DNA of 64,000 nucleotides from Oscarella lobularis (lineage: Eukaryota; Porifera; Homoscleromorpha; Homosclerophorida; Oscarellidae): assembly GCF_947507565.1 (NCBI RefSeq), contig NC_089186.1:2170001-2234000 (forward strand), in the 5' to 3' direction. Positions 23,195-42,700 of the stretch are shown in pieces. The position numbers were made by a program, and so were the translations under genes. Each line of letters begins with the position of its first letter. Positions within the stretch are counted from its first letter, which is position 1. A model generated the notes under the pieces. It did no database searches and was not told where the DNA came from. It saw nothing but the letters and a program-made list of their open reading frames with translations.

Positions 23195-26100
23195 TCACCA
23201 GCGTCCGCTCAAACTCATAATATCGCGATGCGCGCCGACGGCGCGATCGTACGAGCTCCGCTTCGTGCTCGTCGGTCCGCCGACGGCCAAGCCAGACGGC
23301 GACGATTCCGCGGCGGTTAGGGGGCGCCCCTGGAAGTCCGCAATCGCGAGAAGCATTTTTTTACGAGCGCCGAACGTCGTGACGCCGAGTTCCTTGAGAT
23401 CGTGCTCACCCAACGTCAAAAACGTGCCAAGATCCACCTGGGGAAAATATCTCGGCTCGTTTTTTCGATGGATTTTCGGTTACCTCTTGGTCCTCGAACA
23501 GGGGCACGTATTTCGAGAGCCCGCAATAGGTCAAAAACTCGCCCAAATCTGACGTGACGTCATTTTAAAAAGTCCCCAGCGCGCTAATCGGTTCCTTATT
23601 ACCGTTATATCGTCGTTCCTTTCGCGGATACGACTGCAATTCCGTGTAGGAGGCCGCGCCAAGGGGCCCAACGTCAACTGCATAGGGAGGGGGGACGGGG
23701 GGAAAATTCGTTTAGGCGAAGTGGGAGGTCGACTAAATATATGCAATACATTCTCGAGTCAGATTGCGGCGAGATCCGCTCTTCGTTGGATTCTAGGACA
23801 ACCGCGCTCCCTTTTTCAATAATCAAATCTACCGCGATTTGTAAGCGCACCTCGTGGGGGCCTTCTCTCGTAGGGTAATCATTGTTTATGTCCCATTCCT
23901 GCCCCTAGAAAGGACACGTTTAGTGGAGGGGTGGCGAGTAATATTAAAGGGGCCCCACTTCGTATTGAGTCGCCATGTAGGATGCTTTCACTCGCGCTTG
24001 ACGACGCTGAGGTGAAGACAAGATCGCGCTTTGCGAGAAGAATCGATATTTGATCATTTTACCAATTTTTCACGTATCGCTGCCTCGGGCATTGATTTCG
24101 AAAAATAGAGACCGCTCCACGTGTTCGTAGGCGTGCGCACTTGTTGTGACATTACGGGTTTTTTCATGGCTTTTTTGGAGGGGAATGGGGGGAGGTTTAA
24201 AATAAAAATTCTATTTATTACTGACTCTACCTTCTGATGCCATTCGTCTTTTCCGCTCGTAATCAAAATCTCTCTGGAAAGAAAGCACGTGTTGTGAGAA
24301 AAATCAATAAATAATAGGTTAATTAATACGTCGGTCCATTCTGCTTCGGGTAGGATGGATCCACAGCGTCTAAATACCCGCGTTAGAAATCAATCTATAG
24401 ATCGGTTTTCGTGTTACCCAATTGTCATGCATTTTTCTGTAAAAATCAATAGAAAATAATTCGAAAAATTGTACTATCTATCCTACCCTTTTCAGAGACC
24501 CCGTAGTCCTTAGTTGGAGAGGGGCTCATCATCAATGATCTCGGCACCATGCCAACAGGCTACACGGAACAAAACATAATAAAGAACTAAATTGGGTAAA
24601 ATTTGCTTGCCTGTCGTCCCGGAGAAAGACGTTCAGAGGAAGACCCTATGTGAAAAATATTTACATATATAAGGTCAATTGGATTATTGCACTTGAAGGT
24701 GACTTGGATACGTCTCCCAAAGCCGAACTGCAACGGCTTCCGTCGGGCGAGAGTTTACTTTGAGCCATCTGGAGGAGAAATCCTACTAGAGCCAAACCCA
24801 CGTGCGCGAATCAATAAATAAATACCATGACGTCAGTAAAAGAATCAGACGATCTGATACCAATGATATCCAAGCCTAAAGACGTCTACTCAAACTTAGG
24901 GAGGACGATGGTTAGGATTGCACCGTCGTCGCGTAAGGGACTGGGACTGTGAATGGAAGAACGTCCGGGACTCGTTCGCGGCGATGGACTTTTACTCACT
25001 GTGACGTCACGCTTATCAACCGAAGTCCCGTTTTACCTCTATCTCTACTTTACTTTGCTCTTGCCCAAGACCGCTGTCTGTCAATTCGGTGTCTTCCGCG
25101 AGGGTTATAGATACAGGCAAGACATTGCCCTATGAGAATATCCCCCCGTATCTCCCCCTGAATCAATGAATGACTTTTCTCTCACGTCGTCAAGGAGTCC
25201 GTGAGACTGTGGCAACGACGCCGATGCTGACGGAGATTCGTACGGCTTAGCGTAGGATCGATTCTGCATGCGAAGTTGATGCATGCCGGAAAACGACGAA
25301 GTGGGCGTTTCGACAGAGGAAGAAAGACTCCACGCGGAACTAACACTAGATCCCGTACTAATAGACAAATCCTAGAGGGGGGGGAGCCAACATAGACTAA
25401 GGGGAGGGGAGAACCTATAGAACGATCTACCCACCAACATTCCCTGCTCTAAATGATTTAGAATGCCTCTTTGATGAGTAGAAAAATCGCCAGCATAGGC
25501 GGGGGGCGGCGGCGGCTGAAGGCCCAGGGAATCGGCGGCTCGACTCGAGGGGTCCCTATCGAGCAGATGCACGCGCGCGTAGTACATGTTGTGATGATTG
25601 CGTTCCACCGTTTTGACAATAACCGACTGGAGATAAATATCCAGTCGCTTTCCTTCGCCCCACTTCCGTGTTTTCTTACTTTGCTCTGTTGCTTGGGTCG
25701 CGGTTTGATGCTGATGAAGACGTCGAGCGTTTCCATGACGTGAGAGAGACCGATGGCGTCGTTCATGAGGGCGCTCGACTCGTCTTTCAAATCGAACATC
25801 AAGACGAGAGGAAGACAGCCCTAGAAATAATATATCTTTTATTTTTTATTTATTAAGAGATAGGGTGCAGTGCGTACGGTGAGTTGTTCTCGCGCGAGAC
25901 AGACGGAGTCGATAGAGCCCGTGATAAAGACGGAACTCTTCGCCTGATGGGGGCCCTCAGGATTAGGGAATTGGATACTAAGGGAAGGGGAGTCCAAGAC
26001 ATAAAGAATCCTTTTTTTTTCTTTCTTTACTTTGCTCCCGTTCTCGACATGATGTGTTTGATATTCGATCCATTGCGTCCGATCATGAATAAATGGTGTT

Positions 26101-27747
26101 GCGGCGCAATGTCCATTTGTATGGTAATGGGAACGGAGGCGGCGATCTGCCCGGTCAGATGTTCGATGAGACTCACCGTGGCTTCCTTTAGAGATGAATT
26201 AGGAATTCAATTATCGCCCCGTTCAATATATTACTTTGACGGCAGCTGTGTTGCTGACGCAGCCACGTACAACGGCAACGTATACATAGGCACGTGGTCT
26301 CTGTGCGCATATATGCATGGAATATCTTCTACGGACCCCCTCCCTTTCTATACCGATTTGAAGCTAATTGCTACTTGATAGTGATCCGCTATGCGTTGGA
26401 TTAGCGGATCATTGACGTCTGGGAGACATGGAGCCGTGAGGGGAAGTTCAAAGGTCAGCGTCAGAGGAACGAGTTCCTATTAGGGGGGGAATCGAGGCGT
26501 CGCGACTCGAAATGATAAGTTTGGTTACGCGAATTCGACGTCGAGCGGCTTCTACGCCCGATGGCTGGCCCGCTATGGAAACCTGGTAGGGGTGAAAGGT
26601 GGTGTTGTGGCGGGGCGAGGATCGGTGGTTTAATTGATTTACCTGATTGCTTTTATCGAATTGCTTGCTACGATTGGAATCCGGAAAATGAATGTGGCAT
26701 TGAGTGTCTTCCATCACTGGGGACCATGACGTGTATAAGTGTATAATTAATTAATGTTATCTTTGTAGGGGGGGGGGAGAGGCGTACTCACCTTTCTTTA
26801 TGTTCGAGCCACCTTTTCCAATCACGTGTGAATGATCCAGATGAGAAACGTCCATTTTCAACGTCACGCGACTCGACTAAATTAAAATAATACTCTTTTT
26901 TTTTCTAATTTTAGCTAAGACGAGTACGTGCCTTCACGTCCAAAACGGCCATCACCATCTCCTTAGCGCGCGCCACCTCGTCAACTTTTCCCGTAATTCG
27001 AATGTGAGGATCTATACAATTTACATCCGGGACTTGCAAGAAATTCGTTTCCTACGCGACTAACGCGCGCGACTAAGCAAACAAACGAGGCCATAGAACG
27101 CCGCTCGCAAGAAGGCAAAAAAAGCGAAGCCCTGCGTCCTCCAGAGTCGACGCCGCCGCTTTGTTTAGCTAGGAACGCGAATCGCACGCACACACACACA
27201 CACGCACACAAACGCGGTCGCCATGAGAACAATGCGTAGAGACAACGAATGTGCGTGGGCCTAGCCTAGGACGCACATAGAACACATAACTCTAAACCCC
27301 ACCCTTCTTCGACTTGGCACCGATCTTCAATTTCGACGGCCAATTGACGATCGCGCCCGTCGATCGCATGACCTAAAAAGAGAAAAGGCGAGAGGAAGGG
27401 ATCACGCGCGCGCGAGAGAGAAAGGGGGCTCGCCTCCGGGGCGGGACGAGTTTCCGATTTCTCGCGGCGCTTACCCGTTCGAAAAAGGCGTCCGCCGTCT
27501 CGGCATCGCTTCCGTCGCTCGCTGCGAGGAATCGAACGTCGGTTAGAGATCGATTTGCGTTCGTTTCGTCGCGCGGGGGCTCACTTTGGAGCATTTGTTC
27601 CAATTTTCGCCTGTCGACGCGCATTCTTTCTTCGACCGCGTCCGGATCGAGCGAATCGGCGCCTTCGTCGCGTCGAGGCGACGAACTCTCGGGCGGCGCG
27701 TCGACGTCGACGATTGGGCCCGTTTCGGTCGATTGCGCGGTCGCCAT
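23195..27747 (-). CDS. BICC1: Bicaudal-C RNA-binding protein (KH-SAM)
   Basis: Start at 27747 (MATAQSTETG), stop TGA at 23195-23197. The N-terminus reads ERMRVDRRKLEQML, as in BicC. KH1 continues over the next exons with NWPSKLKIGAKSKK (about 27.3 kb). SHVIGKGGSNIKK (about 26.8 kb) and CHIHFPDSNRSKQ belong to the next KH unit. VSIAGQPSGVEAARRRIR, RGCVSNTAAVK, IEHLTGQIAASVP and a KH unit with MIGRNGSNIKHIM (about 26.05 kb) follow, then LPLVLMFDLKDE and LDVFISIKPRPKQ (about 25.7 kb). A low-complexity middle includes TPTNTWSGLYFSKSMPE (about 24.1 kb), a block also found in animal BicC. The C-terminal SAM domain is FLTYCGLSKYVPLFEDQE|VDLGTFLTL ... LGVTTFGARKKML. It binds mRNAs and polymerises through SAM in the cytoplasm. 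Exons at 23.6-25.3 kb are only partly resolved. Confidence 0.92.
27185..27212. repeat. CA dinucleotide microsatellite
   Basis: An interrupted (CA)n tract of about 28 bp inside a BICC1 intron. Confidence 0.8.
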
Positions 27748-28153
27748 TGTGCAGCGGTTTTATTCACGGGTCCATTTGGCCAGGAAGTGGTGAGTGATGC
27801 CTTTTGCTCTTGGGTTTTTTCCAAAGGACTTTATAATGAGACGTTAATATGAACGCGTGCACGTGATGCCTTGCGGTCTGCACGCCTAATGGCGGTGCGG
27901 CGTTTGAAGAAATGGAGGAAATTAAATTCAGCACCTGCTTCCAGTACAGTCAGCGCTGGACTTACCGGTACTTATGTTTTTGCAGCAGTCGCTCTCTTCC
28001 GCGCGCGCTAGACGGCATCGACGTCATGCAGGAGATCCGGGACGTTGCTCTCAGCAGTTGCTCACGAGAAAACGCTCGCTCTCCGCCACGTCGAACGTGG
28101 CATCTCGCCTCTCAAGCGACAATCAGCCTATTGAGAAGCTCTCGCGACAAAAA
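27748..28153. promoter_or_regulatory. Divergent promoter region between BICC1 and PCYT2
   Basis: 406 bp between opposing start codons. Several short open frames occur but none shows a recognisable domain. No TATA box is seen. Confidence 0.4.
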
Positions 28154-30210
<2,057 letters not shown>

Positions 30211-30311
30211 GTCACGCCCCCCGCCCCATTTTTTGTCTGCTGAATTTTTTTAACCGCGCTGCCTATTAACTTAGCTGTTGAATTCAGAGCTACACTTGCT
30301 ATGCACTACTA

Positions 30312-31272
30312 CTACTGGTCTGAGTCACTGTCTGAAGATGCAATACTTCTTATTATTTTATTTATTCTTGTGTTTGACTCTTCGTCGTCGGAATCGTCTG
30401 CCAGTCGTTTTCTCGCTCCAGTCGAGGAGTCAGACCGCCTCGATCGTCTGGAACCTAAGAAATATATAAATAAATGTTAATTAATTATTAATTATTGGGG
30501 TACCTTTTGGTGTTGCTATGATATTTCCAGTGTCCAGGGCGTCTAGTTCCTCTTTCTCTTCTTTCTTTGTTTTCAGCTCTCTGCATTTCTCTAACGTCGG
30601 TCGTCCTGGAAAAGAAAGGGACTGCGTTCATTATTGCTAAGGATACGTTGAAAGTCCCGTACCTTCAATTCCAGCTTCTTCGAGAATCTTTTTAAGGATT
30701 CGTGCCTTTTCTTTCTCTGATTTGCAATCAGCGAAGAGTCTCTTGTAAGGTCTACGCATTCCACAGGCCAATATCATTCGTTTTAGACGCTTGACCTCGT
30801 CGCTCTCCTCCTCCTACACCCAATAATATATCATTAATTAATTAATTAATTAATTAAAACAGTCAGAAGACAGACTTTCTTTAGAGTTTCGGTCTTTTTC
30901 TTTACGTCGGAACTCTTTTTCTTTGTTTTTGCTTTGCTATCATTAAAAATAGTTCGAGAAAAGAAGAGAGAAAGTTCTTTCTAGTACATTTTTATTGGTT
31001 TTTTAGTTTCTTCGTCTTCTTCGTCCGGTTCGTCGTCGTTTTCCAACTCTGTCATGTCGTCCACAACTGCCCTAAGGTGCATTTCGACGTCGTCGTCGAG
31101 ATTTTCGACGTCCAAATGCTGAGCGAGTCGCGATTTGAGAATGCGAAGCGTTAGATCGCTGTCAGACGCACGTAGAGCGCAAACGATTGCACATCAGTCA
31201 ATCTACGAACCCAGAATCGTCGTTTTCGAATTGCTTCGCGACGAAACGGCGAATAGTGTCTTCGGCGGCCAT
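30312..31272 (-). CDS. HIRIP3: HIRIP3-like H2A-H2B histone chaperone
   Basis: Start at 31272 (MAAEDTIRRFVAKQF), stop at 30312-30314. The N-terminal helical region (DLTLRILKSRLAQHL) is DEK-C-like, as in animal HIRIP3. An acidic segment (ELENDDEPDEEDEE) and a Lys/Glu-rich linker follow. Next comes the conserved CHZ-type block KRLKRMILACGMRRPYKRLF, then SEKEKARILKKILEEAGIEGRPTLEKC. The C-terminus ends SSDSDSDQ, like the acidic phosphorylatable tail of the human protein. About six short introns. CHZ proteins bind H2A-H2B/H2A.Z-H2B dimers and HIRIP3 also binds HIRA; that role is inferred here. Family match is good over the C-terminal block and weaker elsewhere. Confidence 0.83.
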
Positions 31273-31467
31273 ATTAAAAACATACGGGGACTTCATAAAT
31301 TCTTTACGACTCGACTACACGAAAAGGTCGCAGCAATGCAATGCATTTTGCGCAAAAATTAGATTGCGTGCAATTATCTTCGATTATCTCTACTATTCAA
31401 GTCTTCGGTCGAAGCACATACGGGCACCTTCTCATTCGGGTAGGCGGAGTCGGCGGATCGCTGCATA

Positions 31468-36115
<4,648 letters not shown>

Positions 36116-36353
36116 ATTTTAATCCCCCCCCTCCCCCCTCTCTCTCATTGACTCAACGCACTTTGAGTTCTGTAGAATTTATGAGAATTTTTTCGCTTAC
36201 GTGCTCCGTCATGGCAAAATTGTAGCAATACTTTTTCATTTTTGCACATAAAAACGAGTACAGAGTGCACTGTATATCAGGGACTTTGTTGGTGCCCATA
36301 GCAACAGGTTTACCATTTATTTCTAGCGTTTTTTAAACAATCACACTAAGTAC
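36116..36353. other. Convergent 3' spacer between AGAP and PFDN5
   Basis: 238 bp between stop codons with a C-rich tract (CCCCCCCTCCCCCC) right after AGAP. No coding signal and no perfect AATAAA. Confidence 0.4.
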
Positions 36354-37075
36354 TCAGTTTTTTCCCTTCAACTGCGCTTGTGCGGCGGCTAGCTGCTGTA
36401 CTCGTATCTGAATCATATTGGCAACGGCTAGGGAAAGAAAAAGAGGGTCCCCACGTGAGGTTAGCAGATATTTTCCCCGTATGTACCGTCTCTGTTCTTT
36501 GATTTAGCTATCAGAGGTACTTGAATTTCTTCGAGCTGTTTAGTAAGAAACTCTATCTTTCGATCAAAGTAAGCGCACGCTTCGTCAAAAGTCTATATAG
36601 AAAAGTCTATATAGACTTTGAAATTTTTAAAAAAATGACGTCAAAAATACCTTCTCGACGAAATAACCTGTACCTATGTCTACTAGGACTTTAGTCGCGC
36701 TCGACGCAAAACGACCAGGGACGTACATCTTAACGAAAATCGTGCATTGGAAGGTTATTAATTTATTTGGCTTACTGATGACGTCAAGGGAATCATAACT
36801 TCTTTTCCTGTATGCCAAACCGTAGAGTAAGCCATGGCGATGAGGAAATCCTACCAGAGCAATCCGACGATAGCTTTGTTACGGATTCTTTAGAGGCGAC
36901 GAACTTCTGCTGGACGGCTTTCAACTTGGACATCGAAGATGCGAGAAATTGGACCTCCTAGAGCCAACCAGAGGTTTCTAAGACCATCTCTAGTCAGTTT
37001 CGACGTCACCTGATCCAATTGGCATTTGATCGAGTTCAATTGGGGGAAGGACAACGTCGAAAGATCGATTTCCAT
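36354..37075 (-). CDS. PFDN5: Prefoldin subunit 5
   Basis: An alpha-class subunit of the hexameric prefoldin chaperone, which hands nascent actin and tubulin to CCT. Exon 1 (37010-37075) encodes MEIDLSTLSFPQLNSIKCQL, and splicing of the next intron gives LDQ|EVQFLASSMSKLKAVQQKF, the N-terminal coiled coil. Then GKEVMIPLTSS|MYVPG...VLVDIGTGYFVEK forms the beta-hairpin region. The C-terminal coiled coil is DRKIEFLTKQLEEIQ followed by VQQLAAAQAQLKGKN. All blocks align to animal PFDN5 in order and length. Its start codon lies 41 bp from the divergent HACL1 start codon. Confidence 0.93.
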
Positions 37076-37116
37076 CGCTTCGCTTTGACCTCTAACGCGC
37101 GCAAAGAGAGAAAAAA
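37076..37116. promoter_or_regulatory. 41-bp divergent spacer between PFDN5 and HACL1 start codons
   Basis: Only 41 bp separate two opposing ATG codons. It holds a GCGCGC core but no TATA or CCAAT element. Both 5' UTRs and core promoters must overlap each other or coding sequence. Confidence 0.5.
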
Positions 37117-39600
37117 ATGGACGGTGCTACAATTCTCGCCAAGGCGCTAAAAAACCAGGGAATTCGCTTCTGCTTTGGAATCGTCGGCATTCCAGTATCG
37201 GAAATAGCCATATCTCTGCAATCAGAAGGCATTCACTTCGTGGGAATGCGAAACGAGCAAGCGGTAAGACCGAAAAATCATTCCAAAATCGCGAAGGAGC
37301 CTCGAAACGTCCAGGCGAGCTACGCTGCATCGGCTATTGGCTTCCTAACGGGCCACCCCGCCGTGTGTCTCGTCGTTTCGGGGCCCGGTCTCATCCACGC
37401 GTTCGCTGGAATGGCGAACGCACAAGAAAATTGCTGGTAGATGGAAGCTAGCTTTTAGTTTGGGCGCATTTTTATCGCATGCTCGCAGGCCTCTTATAGT
37501 CGTTGGGGGGTCGTCGGACGAAGATCAAGAGGGACTTGGCGCTTTTCAAGAATTCCCTCAAGTAGAGAATTAATTAAAAAATTTGAAAAATTCCAAGTAA
37601 GTTTTTGATTAGGTCGACGCGGCGAGAAAATTTGCGAAATTTTCCGCGCGTCCGAGCAGTATTGATAGAATACCATTTTATGTTGAAAAGGTTGAATCCT
37701 CTAAGAAGAAAAAAGTTAGTCAATTTCCTTATGTGGAGATAGGCGGTTAGATGGAGCACATACGGGCGTCCTGGGGTCTCTTACATTGACCTTCCTGGTA
37801 CCATGATAACGGGTAAAATACCTGAGAGCGATTTCAGGTATGGAACGCCTACTCAAAGTTAGGTTGTCTTGGTAAATTGCAATAGGCTTGGTCCCGTATG
37901 CCCGCCACCACCAAAGCCCTTGGCTTGCCCCGAGTCGATTTCTCAGGCAATTCAGTTGCTACTCTCTGCAAAACAGCCATTGATTATTATAGGAAAAGGT
38001 GACCACATAAAACGTTTTTATATAATAATTGAGAATTGGGTTTATTTAATTAAAGGGGCTGCCTATGGGCGTGCTGAAAAACCAATCAATCGCTTTGTCA
38101 CCTTATCGCAAATTCCATTTCTTCCAACTCCAATGGGAAAGGGAGTCATATCAGACAACCACGCCCAATGTGTGGCAGCGGCACGATCAAAGCAAGAACA
38201 CTCTTATTATTGATCTATTAGTCTAATTTTTCCCTAGAGCTCTCTCTGGTGCTGACGTCATTCTCTTGCTTGGGGCGCGATTGAATTGGATGCTTCACTT
38301 TGGCCAGCCTCCTCGATACCGTGATGACGTCAGAATCATTCAAGTGGATATCAGCGCGGAAGAACTCGGGCAAAATGCTCGCAATCCTATTCTATTGCTA
38401 GGCGACGTAAATTCAGTTTCCGAACAGGTAAAAGTCTGACGTCACCCATTGGAGAACGTTTTTAATTAATTAATTAATAGCTTGTCCACGAATGGGAAAA
38501 AGAGTGCAGTGGATACCCTAGAGCGAGGATAGACGATTGGTGGGGAGAATTGAAGCAGAAAGTGGCAAAGAACGAACAGAATTCAAAGGCAAAATTATTC
38601 TTTTTCTTTATTAGCCAATACTCATTTTGCTTTAGGAGCTATCTTTGTTAGATCAGCTGCCTATGAATTACTATCAAGTCTTTGGAGAGGTATAGCTGCA
38701 TCATACACGTACATATATAAAAATGGGAGGTTATATTGTAGCTAAGAAAGCATTTGACGGAAGACGCGTATATCGTAAGTGAAGGCGCGAATACAATGGA
38801 CATAGGAAGAACAATGCTTCCAAATGCCCTGCCTCGACATCGGTAGTCATTTTCACTTAAAAAAATCGAGTTGTCTACGTTTTTTCTTAAGTCTTGATGC
38901 CGGGACATTTGGTACAATGGGAGTTGGTCTAGGATTCGCCATTGCTGTGGCTCAATGGCTTTCCATCGAAGGAATACAACATTCGAAGGTCGTATGCGTC
39001 GAAGGTGACAGCGCTTTCGGATTCTCCGCTATGGAATACGAGACGGCGTGCCGGTAATTCACTCATAACCTTGACGTCACAATGTAGAGCCACTAATTCG
39101 ATTACTTCATTGTGACGTCGGGGTTTAGATGAACTGTTTTTCTCTGCGTTTCTCTAGTTACAATTTACCTATCGTATTTATTGTCGTCAATAACAACGGC
39201 ATATACAGCGGAGTGGACAAGGAGTCGTGGGTGGAGATTTCTGAGGATGAGCCGAGTCTAACGTGCGCATGCGCTGCCTTCTTTTGACGCGGGAAAATAA
39301 ATGCCTTCGTGTTTTATAGATTGCCTCCGACGTCTTTGTCTCCTGAAGCGCACTACGAGAAGTTTGCGCTTGCTTTTGGAGGGCGTGGTTATTTTGTGGA
39401 AACGCCGTCTGAGCTCGCGCTGGCCTTGGGGAAAGCGTTGAGCATGTCGACGAATAAGCCAAGCATCATCAATGTTATGATCGATACGACAGCTCAGAGA
39501 AAAGGCCAGGTACAAATTAGAGGAAACGTAGAAGCCAATATTGTCACTCTAAGGAGTTGAATAATAGGAATTTTTTTGGCTGACAAAGTCAAATCTGTAA
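37117..39600 (+). CDS. HACL1: 2-hydroxyacyl-CoA lyase (peroxisomal, ThDP-dependent)
   Basis: Cleaves 2-hydroxyacyl-CoA to formyl-CoA and an aldehyde in peroxisomal alpha-oxidation. The start at 37117 ([15 protein letters not shown]) matches the family. The ThDP-activating Glu lies in [19 protein letters not shown]. Later blocks are [65 protein letters not shown] and the metal/ThDP motif [12 protein letters not shown]...VNNNGIYSG near the C-terminus. Reading on past 39509 would give an unrelated tail. Splicing 39510-39567 gives [13 protein letters not shown], matching the human ending, with a PTS1-like tripeptide SNL (human SNM). So the stop is at 39598-39600. About twelve short introns. Confidence 0.93.
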
Positions 39601-39763
39601 ATGCACTACAGTAGGAACAAAGGAGGCAACTTAAAACCATTTAGACGATTAGACTTTTTTGCAACTTTGTAGTTTGGGAAATGAATCTTTTTGTTGCTGC
39701 TTTCAAAAACTAGGCACCATATTAAATCATGATTAAATTAACCTTGTTATTGCTCGAGTACGC

Positions 39764-42700
39764 ATGCGTATGTTTTTTGCTGCTATGGGTTCCCTCTTTT
39801 CTTGGCTGAAAGAAGACGTGGAACCGCTTGTAAGACGAAGCCTGGTAGACTAAACTAGTGTTTGAACTGTCAGATCGTTACTCCTTTACTGAAATTCGTT
39901 TTCTCGAAGAAAACGACCGTAGACTAAGAATTTTTCTTGTTGCCAGAGGTCGAGACGAAACTGGAAGATAAAATCGCCCGCTCGTTCTACAATTGATCGA
40001 TTGATCGAGATACTCGCGAAGGAGGGAAATTGGGATGAATTGCGCCGTTTTCTTTCTACAGAAAAAGGATTTCGATCTGATCAGGTATGGAATGGTCGCG
40101 TTTTTCATCGCTGCACAATATTGTATTCTCCTTTTCGTTAGTACCGCTCTGATTTATCATTACTTCACTATGTGGCGGGAAGAGAGTTTGATTCGGCGGA
40201 GGAAGCCGATGATTGGCTCAGTTATGCGATTGAGCAAAAGAATCAACGCATTGAAAAGGAATCAGGGGTATGAATACGTTTTGGATTGTTAAATTAATTG
40301 ATGCGTGGATGCAGTGGAGACTCCTCCCACTTCACTGTGCGTGCGAGTGGGGAAATATTTTTGGCGTTGAATGGCTCGTCAGTCACGGTGCAAATGTCAA
40401 CGTGCAAGACATTGTATGGGTTGGAATTGATTTCATATGGTTTCACTCATCGCTCTTTTTTAGCTTGGACGTACGCCATATTTTTTTGCCTGTTTAAGTT
40501 CCGTTGACACAATGAAGAAAATGGTCTATCTCGAAGAACATGGATACATTTTGTCACCATTTACTATTGTAACAGAATTGATATCAACCCTCTCGCAACA
40601 ATAACTTTTGATTTATAGGTTTGGGGAGCTGAAAATCAATTTTTTTCATCTGAAAAAGCGGACGAGGTTTTTCATTATCTCGCTAATGAAAAGGGATTGA
40701 GCATCAATGCTACTAATCAGGTGATACATGATGCGCTTTTGTTTGCTACATGTGCAATATTTGTAATAGTTTGGGTTGACTCCTCTGCATCGTGCCTGCA
40801 AGAATGGAAGCATTTTTGGACTGAAATGGCTCATGGAACACAACGCTGATATCAATAGCGTCGATTGGGTTAGAAGATTTCACTTGTGATACTTTTATTC
40901 TTATTTCATCTTCAGGAGGGCACAACGCCTTTTATGATGGCGTCAAGTTCCATCAATCGTTTAGTGAAACTTCGCTACTTGGATGAAAAAGGAGCAAACT
41001 GTCAAGCAAAAGATCACGTGAGATGTTTTTTATTTGCTGCATATTCAACAAATCGCCGTCTTTTTTATTCAGAAAGGGAAGACGGCTTTGTTTCATGCCA
41101 TCGATCCTTACGGAAAGTATGAAGATGACGGGAAAGATGTTCTTCGATATCTTGTCATTGAGAAAGGCATTGACATCAATTCTGTTGATAAGGTCACATT
41201 CTTACGATATTTTGCATTTTTGATTGTTAATCCTATTTTTAGTTTGGAACGACACCCTTATTGTACGCATGTGATCAGAATTATCCTTCTTTCGTCGTCA
41301 TTCAGCAACTAATTGAATTAGGAGCTGATATCTCTGTCAGAAATGAGGTTAGTCAGAATTCTCATTTCTCAATCGTTCTCTATTCAAATCTTTGTAGAAC
41401 AAACAAAATGCATTGCATATCGTTGCAAAAAGCTTTTCAAGCGTAGACGCATCAGTTATTGATCTATTGATTAAGAAGGGTGTTCACGTCACGTGTCAAG
41501 ACAAGGTGACGCGTTTTCATTCTAAATTAAAAAGAATCTGTAAACGTGAATTTCAGGACGGAAAAACGCCTCATCAGGTGGCACGTGATGGTGAAATCAG
41601 AGCTCTCCTTCGACGGCATTACGTACGTCATCATTTTGATTAAGTCTCTATATGTATTTAGTGTACTGCTAGGACGCCGCTCGATTTTCCGTTCTTCAAC
41701 GAGAAATGGTTCGTCCGGATTCAATTAAGTTGTGCGTAGTTGGGAGCGAAATGTCGGGAAAGACAACGTTCGTTATTTCTCTTCTTCAACTCAATCGATC
41801 CCCACCCAAAGAAAAAGATCGTACACCCGGAGTTGAAATTCACAATTGCCAAATTCCGGGAGTTGGCAAAGGATCGACGTGGGACTTTGGTGCCCAACCC
41901 ACATTCCACAGTGCACACGGTCTCTTCTTTCAACAATCAAATACAGTGTTCTTTCTTGTCCTTCCTATTAGAGAAGGAAAAAAGATGACGTCAGAAAAAG
42001 ATCTTCTGGAAGAAGGACGATTTTGGTGCGCTTTTGCTAAGGCTGCATTAAGAACTCTTCCGCCTAACTTGACGTCACTAATTCCTCTCTTCGTGATTTT
42101 CAATTTGATTGGTTTCAAGAAAACAGCTGGAACTGAAGTGAGGTTCCACCTGAAACGAATTGCACAAATTCTTGAGAAAGAATTTGAAAACACGTTTAAA
42201 ATTTCACATGTGATCGAAATGGATTGCAGTAAAAGCAAATCCAATCACATGAAGGACCTCCGAAAAAAACTGAAAAAACTTCGTGAAGAAATGCTGAAGG
42301 TACTGATGTTCTTTGTTCACTCGAGCAATTAATTATTTTTAACAGACAGCCGCTGGTGTTCCCAAGCTCTGTCACGCCATTGAAGAGTACCTTTCTCTTC
42401 CTGACAAGAAGAGAAAGCGTCCTTTGGCCTTTTTTCTGGGATTGGAAGAATTTGAGAAGTGGGTCGCTCAAGATGTCGGCATCACTTTGAGTGAAGACGA
42501 GAAAGAAGTGGCGGTTGAATATCTTGACTCGTCCGGAATAGTAAGTAATATGATATTTGTATGTATGAATTTTGTATTGATTCTGCGTGAATAGATCATT
42601 AATCTGGGTCGTCGAGTTTGTGTTCGACCTGTCTGGCTTTGTCACAACGTCATTGGTCCTCTTCTCGCTCCGCCCTATTTCCCATTCGGCATGCCAACGG

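Noticed and set aside
30639-30646. Minus-strand GTATCCTT resembling a U12 donor inside a HIRIP3 intron
   Set aside because: The frame requires the GTACGG donor upstream; the word lies within an ordinary GT-AG intron.
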